Assembly: GCA_966692625.1 (NCBI GenBank)
Contig: CBKZAG010000095.1
Location: forward strand, 1-12,585
Source of the DNA: CAMLOF01 sp966692625
GTDB lineage: Bacteria; Pseudomonadota; Gammaproteobacteria; Burkholderiales; Burkholderiaceae_C
DNA: 12,585 nt
Reading direction: 5' to 3'
This document shows positions 1-7,048 of the stretch, piece after piece. The notes under the pieces are model-generated. The model had not been told where the DNA came from. It saw only the letters and a list, made by a program, of their open reading frames with translations, and did not search any database. The translations under genes were made by a program, and so were the position numbers. Each line of letters begins with the position of its first letter. Position 1 is the first letter of the stretch.

Positions 1-2843
1 CGCCGAACGTGACCGGCACCCTGCACATGGGGCACGCGTTCAACCAGACCATCATGGACAGCCTCACGCGCTACCACCGCATGCGGGGCTTCAACACCGT
101 TTGGGTGCCCGGCACCGACCACGCCGGCATCGCCACGCAGATCGTGGTGGAGCGCCAGCTGCAGCAGCAAGGCATCAGCCGGCACGACCTGGGCCGCAAG
201 AACTTCGTGGCCAAGGTCTGGGAATGGAAGGAGCAGTCGGGCAACACCATCACCACCCAGATGCGCCGCATGGGCGACAGCGTGGACTGGAGCCGCGAGT
301 ACTTCACCATGGACGACAAGCTGTCCAAGGTGGTGACCGAAACCTTCGTCAAGCTCTACCAGCAAGGCCTCATCTACCGGGGCAAGCGCCTGGTCAACTG
401 GGACCCGGTGCTCAAGACCGCCGTGTCCGACCTGGAGGTGGAAAGCGAAGAGGAAGACGGCTCGCTCTGGCACATTGCCTACCCCCTGGCCACGGGCGAA
501 GGCCAGCTGGTGGTGGCCACCACCCGCCCCGAAACACTGCTGGGTGACGTGGCCGTGATGGTTCACCCCGAGGACGAACGCTACGCCCACCTGATCGGCC
601 AGTACGTGAAGCTGCCGCTGTGCGACCGCGAGATCCCCGTGATCGCCGACGCCTACGTGGACCGCGAGTTCGGCACCGGCGTGGTCAAGGTCACCCCCGC
701 GCACGACGCCAACGACTACGCCGTCGGCCAGCGTCACCAGTTGCCCATCATCGGCGTGCTGGCACTCGACGCCACCATCAACGACAACGCCCCGGCCAAG
801 TACCGTGGGCTGGACCGCTTCGTCGCCCGCAAACAGATCGTGGCCGACCTGGAGGCCGCAGGCCTGCTGGTGGAAGTGAAGAAACACAAGCTCATGGTGC
901 CGCGCTGCGCGCGCACCGGCCAGGTGATCGAGCCCATGCTGACCGACCAGTGGTTCGTGGCCATGAACAAGGTCAGCGAGCAGGACCCCACGGGCAAGAG
1001 CATTGCCCAGAAGGCCATCGACGCCGTGGCCAGCGGCCAGGTCAGCTTCGTGCCCGAAAACTGGGTCAACACCTACAACCAGTGGATGAACAACATCCAG
1101 GACTGGTGCATTTCCCGCCAGTTGTGGTGGGGCCACCAGATCCCCGCCTGGTACGACATCGAAGGCAACGTCTACGTGGCGCGCGACGCCGAAGACGCCC
1201 AGGCACAGCTCCAGGCCTACGCCCGGCACCTGGGCGAATCCCAGCGCCAGCAGGTGCTGGGCGGCGGCCTCTCGCGCGACCCTGACGTGCTCGACACCTG
1301 GTACTCCAGCGCGCTGGTGCCCTTCTCCACCCTGGGCTGGCCCGAGGCGCTGCAAGGCACCTCCGCCACCAAGGACTACGACCTCTACCTGCCCAGCACC
1401 GTGCTGGTCACCGGCTACGACATCATCTTCTTCTGGGTCGCCCGGATGATCATGATGACCACGCACTTCACCGGCCGCGTGCCGTTCAAGCACGTGTACA
1501 TCCACGGCCTGGTGCGCGACGCGCAAGGCAAGAAGATGAGCAAGTCCGAAGGCAACGTGCTCGACCCGGTGGACCTGATCGACGGCATTGAACTGCCTCC
1601 GCTGCTGGACAAGCGCACCACCGGCCTGCGCAAGCCCGAAACCGCACCCCAGGTGCGCAAGGCCACCGAGAAGGAATTCCCCGAAGGCATTCCCGCCTAC
1701 GGCGCCGACGCGCTGCGCTTCACCTTCGCCGCGCTGGCCAGCCTGGGCCGCAGCATCAACTTCGACAGCAAACGCTGCGAAGGCTACCGCAACTTCTGCA
1801 ACAAGCTGTGGAACGCCACGCGCTTTGTGCTGATGAACTGCGAAGGCCATGACTGCGGGCTGAGCGATAGCGCCCCCACGCTTGCCCCTGCTGGGGCTGC
1901 GCTGCCCCCCGAGGGGGCTCTCGCCAGCTTGGGGCGGCCCGGCGCTGGCTCGGACACCGCCCCCGGGGATGTGTGTGCATGCGGCTTGACATTCAGCCAG
2001 GCCGACCGCTGGATCGTCTCGCGCCTGCAGCGCGTGGAAGCCGAGGTGGCCAAGGGCTTTGCCGAATACCGCCTGGACAACGTGGCCAACACCATCTACG
2101 AATTCGTCTGGAACGAGTTCTGCGACTGGTACCTCGAAATTGCCAAGGTGCAGATCAACACCGGCAACGCCGAGCAGCAGCGCGGCACCCGCCGCACGCT
2201 TATCCGCACGCTGGAAACCATCCTGCGCCTGGCACACCCCATCATCCCCTTCATCACCGAAGAGCTGTGGCAGAAAGTGGCCCCCGTGGCAGGGCGTGCT
2301 GGCGATTCGGTAAGCGTGGCGGCCTACCCCGTGAGCCAGCCCGAGCGCATCGACGAGCAGGCCGAAGCCCACGTGGCCCAACTCAAGGCCCTGGTGGATG
2401 CCTGCCGCAACCTGCGCGGTGAGATGAACGTATCACCCGCCCAGCGTCTGCCGCTGTACGCGGTGGCGGGAAGCCCGGCCGGTGCCGCCTTCCTGCAAGA
2501 CACTGCCCCCGTGCTGCAAGCCCTGGCCAAGCTGAGCGAGGTGAAGGTGTTTGCCGACGAAGCCTGCTGGAGCGCCGCCGCACAGGCCGCGCCCGTGGCT
2601 GTGGTAGGTGATGCGCGCCTATGCCTGTTCATGGAAATTGACGTGGCCGCTGAGAAGGCCCGCCTGGGCAAGGAAGTGGCCCGCCTGCAAGGCGAGATCG
2701 CCAAGGCCAATGGCAAGCTGGGCAACGAGGCCTTCGTGGCCAAGGCCCCGCCTGCGGTGATCGAGCAGGAGAAGAAGCGTGTGGCCGAATTCGGCGCTAC
2801 GCTGGAGCGGTTGCAAGAACAGTTGCAACGCCTCGGGGTTTGA
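1..2843 (+). CDS. valS: Valine--tRNA ligase, 5'-partial
   Basis: Class I aminoacyl-tRNA synthetase that charges tRNA-Val in the cytoplasm and hydrolyses mischarged Thr-tRNA-Val in its CP1 editing domain. The frame is open from the window edge (first full codon at base 3, Pro-Asn-Val-Thr-Gly). Compared with E. coli ValRS from memory, about 40 N-terminal residues lie outside. Visible features: the HIGH-type signature HMGH at 24-35, the editing-domain region with TTRPETLLGD near 520-550, a second catalytic half with the DWCISRQLWWGH segment near 1100, the KMSKS motif at 1533-1547, a DALRF...GYRNFCNKLWN segment before the anticodon-binding domain, and a C-terminal coiled coil from about 2640 ending ERLQEQLQRLGV. 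Between the DCG at 1851-1859 and the ADRWI at about 2000 lies an extra loop of roughly 35 residues absent from E. coli ValRS and encoded by palindromic DNA (separate entry). The reading frame stays open through it, so the enzyme is probably functional. A terminator follows the stop. Confidence 0.98.
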   Translation, partial: PNVTGTLHMGHAFNQTIMDSLTRYHRMRGFNTVWVPGTDHAGIATQIVVERQLQQQGISRHDLGRKNFVAKVWEWKEQSGNTITTQMRRMGDSVDWSREYFTMDDKLSKVVTETFVKLYQQGLIYRGKRLVNWDPVLKTAVSDLEVESEEEDGSLWHIAYPLATGEGQLVVATTRPETLLGDVAVMVHPEDERYAHLIGQYVKLPLCDREIPVIADAYVDREFGTGVVKVTPAHDANDYAVGQRHQLPIIGVLALDATINDNAPAKYRGLDRFVARKQIVADLEAAGLLVEVKKHKLMVPRCARTGQVIEPMLTDQWFVAMNKVSEQDPTGKSIAQKAIDAVASGQVSFVPENWVNTYNQWMNNIQDWCISRQLWWGHQIPAWYDIEGNVYVARDAEDAQAQLQAYARHLGESQRQQVLGGGLSRDPDVLDTWYSSALVPFSTLGWPEALQGTSATKDYDLYLPSTVLVTGYDIIFFWVARMIMMTTHFTGRVPFKHVYIHGLVRDAQGKKMSKSEGNVLDPVDLIDGIELPPLLDKRTTGLRKPETAPQVRKATEKEFPEGIPAYGADALRFTFAALASLGRSINFDSKRCEGYRNFCNKLWNATRFVLMNCEGHDCGLSDSAPTLAPAGAALPPEGALASLGRPGAGSDTAPGDVCACGLTFSQADRWIVSRLQRVEAEVAKGFAEYRLDNVANTIYEFVWNEFCDWYLEIAKVQINTGNAEQQRGTRRTLIRTLETILRLAHPIIPFITEELWQKVAPVAGRAGDSVSVAAYPVSQPERIDEQAEAHVAQLKALVDACRNLRGEMNVSPAQRLPLYAVAGSPAGAAFLQDTAPVLQALAKLSEVKVFADEACWSAAAQAAPVAVVGDARLCLFMEIDVAAEKARLGKEVARLQGEIAKANGKLGNEAFVAKAPPAVIEQEKKRVAEFGATLERLQEQLQRLGV
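1869..1946. repeat. GC-rich palindromic (REP-like) element inserted in frame in valS
   Basis: Nested inverted repeats lie inside the coding sequence. An outer pair AGCGCC (1869-1874) matches GGCGCT (1941-1946). Two inner hairpins are GCCCC (1884-1888) with GGGGC (1893-1897), and GCCCCC (1904-1909) with GGGGGC (1913-1918) around a 3-base loop. It encodes a low-complexity Ala/Pro/Gly-rich loop at the point where ValRS of E. coli has only a short linker. From memory, similar GC-rich palindromic elements are scattered between genes in Comamonadaceae chromosomes, so I read this as a dispersed repeat that landed in frame. Boundaries are approximate: the non-homologous segment runs roughly from 1860 to 1985. 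No second copy was seen elsewhere in this window. Confidence 0.7.
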
Positions 2844-2860
2844 TACCCGGTACAAACCAG

Positions 2861-2886
2861 AAAGGCCGCTCAAGAGCGGCCTTTTT
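2861..2886 (+). terminator. Rho-independent terminator after valS
   Basis: The stem GGCCGCTC (2864-2871) pairs with GAGCGGCC (2874-2881) across a 2-base AA gap. It is extended by AAA upstream pairing with the start of a five-T run (2882-2886). It starts 18 bases after the valS stop. It also lies just past the stop of the convergent tusA gene, but only three A residues precede the stem, so termination in the minus direction should be weaker. Confidence 0.85.
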
Positions 2887-2898
2887 CGTGGGCCGGGA

Positions 2899-3126
2899 TC
2901 AGCGGCGGCGCAGCACCGTCACGTAATCCGGTCCGGTCGTATCTTGCTCCACCAGTTCGTTGCCGGTCTGCTTGGCAAAGGCCTGGAAGTCACGCACCGA
3001 ACCCGTATCGGTGGCAATCACCTTCAGGGTCTGGCCGCTGGTCATTTCCGCCAGGGCTTTCTTGGCTTTGAGGATGGGGAGCGGGCAGTTCAGGCCGCGT
3101 GCGTCGAGTTCTCGGTCTACGTTCAT
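2899..3126 (-). CDS. tusA: TusA-family sulfurtransferase / sulfur carrier
   Basis: Small cytoplasmic sulfur carrier of 75 residues, the usual size for the TusA/SirA/YeeD family. The family signature Cys-Pro-Leu-Pro begins at Cys14, within LNCPLPILKAKKAL. That cysteine carries the persulfide in characterised members. The rest has the typical two-layer alpha/beta pattern, with TDTGSVRDFQAFAKQTG in the second half. The ATG at 3126 is preceded on the minus strand by AGGA at suitable spacing. In E. coli TusA passes sulfur toward tRNA 2-thiouridine, while other members serve sulfur oxidation or molybdenum cofactor, and the sequence cannot say which applies here. It is the last gene of a leftward group with cysM and a Nudix gene, but the 82-base gap and its own -10-like sequence allow independent expression. 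Confidence 0.9.
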   Translation of the reverse strand: MNVDRELDARGLNCPLPILKAKKALAEMTSGQTLKVIATDTGSVRDFQAFAKQTGNELVEQDTTGPDYVTVLRRR

Positions 3127-3150
3127 GGTTCGGTTCCTGTTTGACGGCGC

Positions 3151-3157
3151 ATTTTAA
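3151..3157 (-). promoter_or_regulatory. Candidate -10 element upstream of tusA
   Basis: On the minus strand this reads TTAAAAT, an A/T island in GC-rich DNA 25 bases before the tusA start codon. No convincing -35 hexamer is visible at 16-18 bases, so this is only a candidate. Confidence 0.3.
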
Positions 3158-3208
3158 GGGGGGAGGGGTAATCGTGCTGACCGCTCATCCAGCCCCCGGC
3201 GGTGACTC

Positions 3209-3733
3209 TCAGTTGGCAGACAGTTCCATGAAGCGCGGCTCGATACCCCGCGAACGCAGCCAGTCGGCCAGCGCCCAGCCCGTGCCGGCGGGCCAGCAGA
3301 TCACATCCTTGGGGTCGAACAGCTTGTATTCGGCCAGCTCGGGCGACAAGCACACCTCGCCATGCGCCACAGCGTGGTAAGTGATGATCACCTGGTTCAT
3401 GCGCTGGAAATCGTGCACGCCCACCAGCACCAGCCGCTCAACGGTCAGGCCGGTTTCCTCCAGCACCTCGCGGCGTATGCCTTCTTCAGGGCTTTCACCC
3501 GCTTCCATGAAACCGGTGATCAGAGCAAACATGCGCTGCGTCCACGCCGCGTTGCGCGCCAGCAGCACTTTGCCGTCTAGCTCCACAATGGCCGCCAGCA
3601 CCGGCACGGGGTTGTTCCAGTGCGTCCAACCGCAGACGGGGCAGCGCAGGCGCGTCTTGGGCCCGCCGTCCTCGGGTAGTCGGATCTGCGCCAAGGCCGT
3701 GGCGCAGGCAGGGCAGTAGCGCAGCTCGCTCAC
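3209..3733 (-). CDS. Zinc-ribbon Nudix hydrolase
   Basis: Nudix-superfamily pyrophosphohydrolase of 174 residues. An N-terminal zinc ribbon is formed by Cys7-x2-Cys10 and Cys31-x2-Cys34 (CPAC and CPVC). The full Nudix box (G-x5-E-x7-REUXEEXGU) runs from Gly74 to Leu96, with Arg88, Glu89, Glu92 and Glu93 all present to bind metal. The zinc ribbon plus Nudix layout recalls NudC NADH pyrophosphatase, but the protein is shorter and I do not see the SQPWPFP motif that defines NudC, so the substrate is unknown. I chose the GTG start at 3733 because GGAG (minus strand, 3739-3742) sits five bases upstream and the zinc ribbon begins at once. The frame is open further upstream, but that extension is antisense-frame shadow within cysM. 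Only 20 bases separate it from the cysM stop, which suggests co-transcription. Confidence 0.92.
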   Translation of the reverse strand: MSELRYCPACATALAQIRLPEDGGPKTRLRCPVCGWTHWNNPVPVLAAIVELDGKVLLARNAAWTQRMFALITGFMEAGESPEEGIRREVLEETGLTVERLVLVGVHDFQRMNQVIITYHAVAHGEVCLSPELAEYKLFDPKDVICWPAGTGWALADWLRSRGIEPRFMELSAN

Positions 3734-3753
3734 GGATGCTCCGGCGGCAACAG

Positions 3754-4710
3754 TCAGGCCGGGAACACGCCGGTGGACAGGTAGCGGTCGCCCCTGTCGC
3801 ACACCACAAACACGATGGTGGCGTTCTCCACCTGTTGGGCGATCTGCTGGGCCACCCAGCATGCGCCCGCCGCAGAAATGCCCGCGAAAATGCCCTCTTC
3901 GCGCGCCAGGCGCCGGCACATTTCCTCGGCGTCGGGCTGGCTCACATAGACCAGTTCGTCCACGTGGGTCGGGTCGTAAATCTTCGGCAAATACTCCTGC
4001 GGCCACTTGCGAATGCCCGGAATGCGCGAGCCCTCGCTGGGCTGCGCACCGATGATGCGGATGGCGGGGTTCTTTTCCTTGAGGAAGCGCGACACCCCGG
4101 TGATGGTGCCCGTGGTACCCATGGCGCTGACGAAATGGGTGATCTGCCCACCCGTCTGCTCCCAAATCTCGGGGCCCGTGGTTTCGTAATGGATGCGAGG
4201 GTTGTCGGGGTTGGCAAACTGGTCCAGCACGCGGCCCTTGCCGTCTTTCTGCATCTGCTCGGCCAGATCGCGCGCGTATTCCATACCCCCACTCTTCGGC
4301 GTGAGGATCAGCTCCGCGCCAAAGGCCTTCATGGTCTGGGCACGCTCAATGCTCAGGTCCTCCGGCATGATCAACACCATGCGGTACCCCTTGATGGCCG
4401 CCGCCATGGCCAGCGCGATGCCGGTGTTGCCCGATGTGGCTTCGATCAACGTGTCGCCCTGCTTGATCTCGCCACGCTCCTCGGCGCGCTGGATCATCGA
4501 CAGGGCCGGACGGTCCTTCACCGACCCGGCGGGGTTGTTGCCCTCCAGCTTGCCCAGCACCACGTTGCCGCGGGTGCGGTTCGACTCGGCGCCAATGCGC
4601 TGCAGCGCCACCAGCGGCGTGTGGCCAATGGCACCTTCGATGGTCTGGTAAACACGCGGGGTTTTGGGCTTGGCGCTGCGGCGTGCAGCGTTGCTGGATG
4701 CAGATTTCAT
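3754..4710 (-). CDS. cysM: Cysteine synthase B (O-acetylserine sulfhydrylase)
   Basis: PLP enzyme of fold type II that makes L-cysteine from O-acetylserine and sulfide; CysM isozymes also accept thiosulfate. It has 318 residues, slightly longer than E. coli CysM because of a basic N-terminal tail. The PLP lysine is Lys65 in the NNPAGSVKDRPA motif, the substrate-binding loop is TSGNTG at residues 92-97, and the phosphate-binding glycine/threonine loop is GTTGT. The segment RKWPQEYLPKIYDP and the C-terminal GDRYLSTGVF are typical of CysM rather than CysK. The ATG at 4710 is preferred. An in-frame GTG at 4749 would add 13 residues but has no ribosome-binding site. Neither start has a strong Shine-Dalgarno sequence. 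It is the first gene of the leftward group and is divergent from the tRNA-Leu gene. Confidence 0.93.
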   Translation of the reverse strand: MKSASSNAARRSAKPKTPRVYQTIEGAIGHTPLVALQRIGAESNRTRGNVVLGKLEGNNPAGSVKDRPALSMIQRAEERGEIKQGDTLIEATSGNTGIALAMAAAIKGYRMVLIMPEDLSIERAQTMKAFGAELILTPKSGGMEYARDLAEQMQKDGKGRVLDQFANPDNPRIHYETTGPEIWEQTGGQITHFVSAMGTTGTITGVSRFLKEKNPAIRIIGAQPSEGSRIPGIRKWPQEYLPKIYDPTHVDELVYVSQPDAEEMCRRLAREEGIFAGISAAGACWVAQQIAQQVENATIVFVVCDRGDRYLSTGVFPA

Positions 4711-4754
4711 GGATCGTTTTGTTTTAAGCGGCCGGAAGTGCCCCTTCACTGTGC

Positions 4755-4760
4755 CATAAT
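4755..4760 (+). promoter_or_regulatory. Candidate -10 element of the tRNA-Leu gene
   Basis: CATAAT, one mismatch from the sigma-70 -10 consensus, lies 16 bases before the mature 5' end of the tRNA. No clear -35 is visible at standard spacing. The 66-base region between cysM and the tRNA must hold promoters for both directions. Confidence 0.4.
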
Positions 4761-4776
4761 TTCGGCTTACCCTGCA

Positions 4777-4864
4777 GCCGGAGTGGCGAAATTGGTAGAC
4801 GCAGCAGATTCAAAATCTGCCGGTGCAAAACACCGTGCCGGTTCGAGTCCGGCCCCCGGCACCA
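4777..4864 (+). tRNA. tRNA-Leu (anticodon CAA)
   Basis: An 88-base class II tRNA with CCA encoded (4862-4864) and discriminator A (4861). Arms: acceptor GCCGGAG with CCCCGGC, D-stem GCG with CGC, and anticodon stem GCAGA/TCTGC (4804-4808, 4816-4820) around the loop TTCAAAA. The anticodon CAA is at 4811-4813 and reads UUG. The long variable arm is CGGTG/CACCG (4821-4835), and the T-arm GCCGG/CCGGC surrounds TTCGAGT. The long variable arm plus the anticodon fix the identity as leucine. One oddity is that acceptor position 6 (A) faces C at position 67, a non-Watson-Crick pair. Confidence 0.97.
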
Positions 4865-4896
4865 CTTGATAGAACTTGCAGGTACACATGAAATCA

Positions 4897-4922
4897 GGCT
4901 CTCCCCAGGAGGGCCTTTTTTT
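4897..4922 (+). terminator. Rho-independent terminator after tRNA-Leu
   Basis: An 8-bp stem GGCTCTCC (4897-4904) pairs with GGAGGGCC (4908-4915), including one G-T pair, around a 3-base loop. A run of seven Ts follows (4916-4922). It lies 33 bases past the CCA and ends the tRNA transcript. The convergent gene to its right ends at 4961, but the minus orientation lacks a T-run. Confidence 0.85.
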
Positions 4923-4960
4923 CTTGCTTGTTGCTCCCACATCATTCCCGGTTTTTCGAC

Positions 4961-5902
4961 TCACGAACGACTCACGGGAGAATTCATGACCAGCCCCTCT
5001 CGCACCGTCGGGTAACGCAGCCGCAGGCGCAGCTCCTTCTTCATGCGGTCGTTGCGCAAGCGGCGCGATTCGTTCATGAAGCTCAACACCATCAGCGACA
5101 GGCGCTGCTCCGCCCCCTCTCGCGCAATGCGCTCCGGGCGTGGCAGGCCGTACAAGTCTGCCGCCAGGTCAAAGTAGTCCCCCATCAGCAGCTCCGTGTC
5201 GTCGCTCACGTTGATGACACGCAGCCACCTGGGCCGCCACAACGCGGCCACACAGGCCCGTGCCAGATCGTCCGCGTGGATGTGGTTGGTGAACACATCG
5301 TCCTCGGGCCGCAGCACTGGGGCGCCGCGCAACAGGCGCTCGCGCGGGGTGCCGCCCTCGCGGTCCGCCGCGTAAATGCCGGGAATGCGCAACAGGGTGA
5401 CGGGCACGCCGAAGGCGCGGCCATACCAGCGCAGCACCTGCTCCGCATCCACCCGGCGCAATGCGCGCGGTGTCGTCGCGCCGGTGTCGCGCGTCTCGCT
5501 CACCCACGCCCCGCCGCAGTCGCCATACACGCCCGAGGTGGAGCCATACACCAGCGCTGCAGGCCGGCCACGCCTGGCCAGCGCGCGCGTCAGGGCGCGC
5601 GTGCGCGGGTCCTGCCGCCAGTCCGGCAGGTTCTCGGTGGGTGGTGGCGCCAGGTGCAGCACGCGCGTAGCCACACCGGCCAGGCGGCGCAGGCTGGCCG
5701 GGTCGTCCAGGTTGCCCAGCAGCGGCGTCATGCCTGCCTGCCGCAGCCCTTGCACACGCTCGGGCGAAGAAGTCAGCGCCAGCACACGTGCGCGTTTGCC
5801 TGCGCCCAGCGCCCGGTGGCTGCGCATCCCCACGTCACCACACCCCACGATCAAGACCCGTTCGCGGCGGAACCGCGCGGGCAAAGCACCCATCCAGACC
5901 AT
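4961..5902 (-). CDS. NAD(P)-binding epimerase/dehydratase-family protein, YeeZ-like
   Basis: A 313-residue Rossmann-fold protein of the extended/atypical short-chain dehydrogenase type. The dinucleotide-binding motif is VLIVGCGDVG near residues 16-25 (Gly20, Gly22, Gly25). The strand-4 segment YGSTSGVYGD and the LLRIPGIYAADR segment match the pattern of E. coli YeeZ and related proteins annotated as NAD(P)-dependent oxidoreductases or epimerases. A clear Tyr-x3-Lys catalytic pair is not visible after that segment, so catalytic activity is uncertain and the substrate is unknown. The ATG at 5902 is chosen because GAGG precedes it on the minus strand and the Rossmann motif begins shortly after. 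The frame stays open upstream across the neighbouring plus-strand gene, which I treat as an artefact. The gene is divergent from the reductase at 5975, with a 72-base spacer. Confidence 0.85.
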   Translation of the reverse strand: MVWMGALPARFRRERVLIVGCGDVGMRSHRALGAGKRARVLALTSSPERVQGLRQAGMTPLLGNLDDPASLRRLAGVATRVLHLAPPPTENLPDWRQDPRTRALTRALARRGRPAALVYGSTSGVYGDCGGAWVSETRDTGATTPRALRRVDAEQVLRWYGRAFGVPVTLLRIPGIYAADREGGTPRERLLRGAPVLRPEDDVFTNHIHADDLARACVAALWRPRWLRVINVSDDTELLMGDYFDLAADLYGLPRPERIAREGAEQRLSLMVLSFMNESRRLRNDRMKKELRLRLRYPTVREGLVMNSPVSRS

Positions 5903-5974
5903 GTGCCTCACCAAATTTGAGAAAATCCAACGTTTACGGAGCCAGAACGGCCCCGCACCGCAACACTCAGCAGT

Positions 5975-7012
5975 ATGACATTCACCATCACCGTCCAGCC
6001 CAGCGGGCGCACCTTCACCTCCAACCCCGACGAAGCCATCCTGGCCGCAGGCATCCGCCAGGGCATTGGCCTGCCCTACGGCTGCAAGGACGGCGCCTGC
6101 GGCTCCTGCAAGTGCAAGAAGCTCGAAGGCACTGTGGTGCACGGCACCCACCAGACCAAGGCGCTCAGCCCTGAAGAGGAAGCCGCCGGGTTCGTGCTGA
6201 CCTGCTGCGCCACAGCCATGAGCGACGTGGTGCTGGAATCCAAGCAAGTGACCGAAGCAGGCGCCTTCCCCATCAAGAAGATGCCGGTGCGCGTCAACAG
6301 CCTGGAACGCGCATCCCACGACGTGATGATCCTCAAGCTGCAACTGCCCGCCAGCGACACCTTCCAGTACCATGCGGGCCAGTACGTCGAATTCATCCTG
6401 CGTGACGGCGCGCGCCGCAGTTACTCCATGGCCACGGCCCCGCACCTGCAGCAAACCCAGCCGGGCATGGAGCTGCACATCCGCCACATGCCGGGCGGCA
6501 AGTTCACCGACCACGTGTTCGGCGCCATGAAGGAAAAGGAAATCCTGCGCATCGAAGGCCCCTACGGAAGCTTCTTCCTGCGCGAAGACAGTGACAAGCC
6601 CATCGTCCTGTTGGCCTCCGGCACAGGCTTTGCGCCCATCAAGGCCTTGATCGAACACATGCAGTACAAGGGCATCACGCGCCCCACCACGCTGTACTGG
6701 GGCGGCCGCCGCCCAGCCGACCTGTACCAGAACGCCTGGGTCGAGGCACAGTGCGCCACCATGCCCAACCTGCGCTATGTGCCCGTGGTGTCAGACGCCC
6801 AGCCTGAAGACAACTGGACCGGCCGCACCGGCTTCGTCCACCAGGCCGTGCTGCAGGACTTCCCCAACCTGTCGGGCCACCAGGTGTACGCTTGCGGCGC
6901 GCCCATCGTCGTTGAATCCGCGCACCGCGACTACGTGGCCGCGGGGCTGCCCGACGAGGAGTTCTACGCCGACTCCTTCACCTCGGAAAAAGACAAGCAC
7001 CCCGCAGCCTGA
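5975..7012 (+). CDS. [2Fe-2S] ferredoxin / FAD / NAD(P)H reductase (CDP-6-deoxy-delta-3,4-glucoseen reductase-like)
   Basis: A 345-residue three-domain electron-transfer flavoprotein. An N-terminal plant-type ferredoxin domain has Cys37, Cys42 and Cys45 in GCKDGACGSC and a fourth ligand near Cys77 (LTCC). A FAD domain follows, with RSYSMA in the flavin-contacting position and GGKFTDHVF. A C-terminal NAD domain has GTGFAPIKALIEH, an ACGAP motif and a terminal FYADSF. This is the layout of oxygenase reductases such as phenol hydroxylase P5 and of AscD/RfbI-type enzymes. Automated pipelines often give the deoxyhexose name, but no deoxysugar or oxygenase gene is in view, so the redox partner is unknown. 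The ATG at 5975 lacks a clear Shine-Dalgarno sequence but places the ferredoxin domain correctly. The substrate-binding-protein gene follows after 36 bases. Confidence 0.92.
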   Translation: MTFTITVQPSGRTFTSNPDEAILAAGIRQGIGLPYGCKDGACGSCKCKKLEGTVVHGTHQTKALSPEEEAAGFVLTCCATAMSDVVLESKQVTEAGAFPIKKMPVRVNSLERASHDVMILKLQLPASDTFQYHAGQYVEFILRDGARRSYSMATAPHLQQTQPGMELHIRHMPGGKFTDHVFGAMKEKEILRIEGPYGSFFLREDSDKPIVLLASGTGFAPIKALIEHMQYKGITRPTTLYWGGRRPADLYQNAWVEAQCATMPNLRYVPVVSDAQPEDNWTGRTGFVHQAVLQDFPNLSGHQVYACGAPIVVESAHRDYVAAGLPDEEFYADSFTSEKDKHPAA

Positions 7013-7048
7013 CCGCTCCGCCAACCACAACAACCAGGAGACAAGACG

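Noticed and set aside
3734..4165. Upstream continuation of the Nudix frame into cysM
   Set aside because: It overlaps cysM on the same strand in another frame. The GTG with GGAG at 3733 begins directly at the zinc ribbon.
3736..4869. 377-residue plus-strand open frame antisense to cysM and running through the tRNA
   Set aside because: It crosses the tRNA gene and its sequence is low-complexity shadow. cysM on the other strand has all catalytic motifs.
5903..6658. Upstream continuation of the minus-strand 4961-5902 frame, antisense to the reductase gene
   Set aside because: It is a stop-free shadow caused by high GC codon bias. The Rossmann motif and a ribosome-binding site fix the start at 5902, and the extension resembles no protein family.
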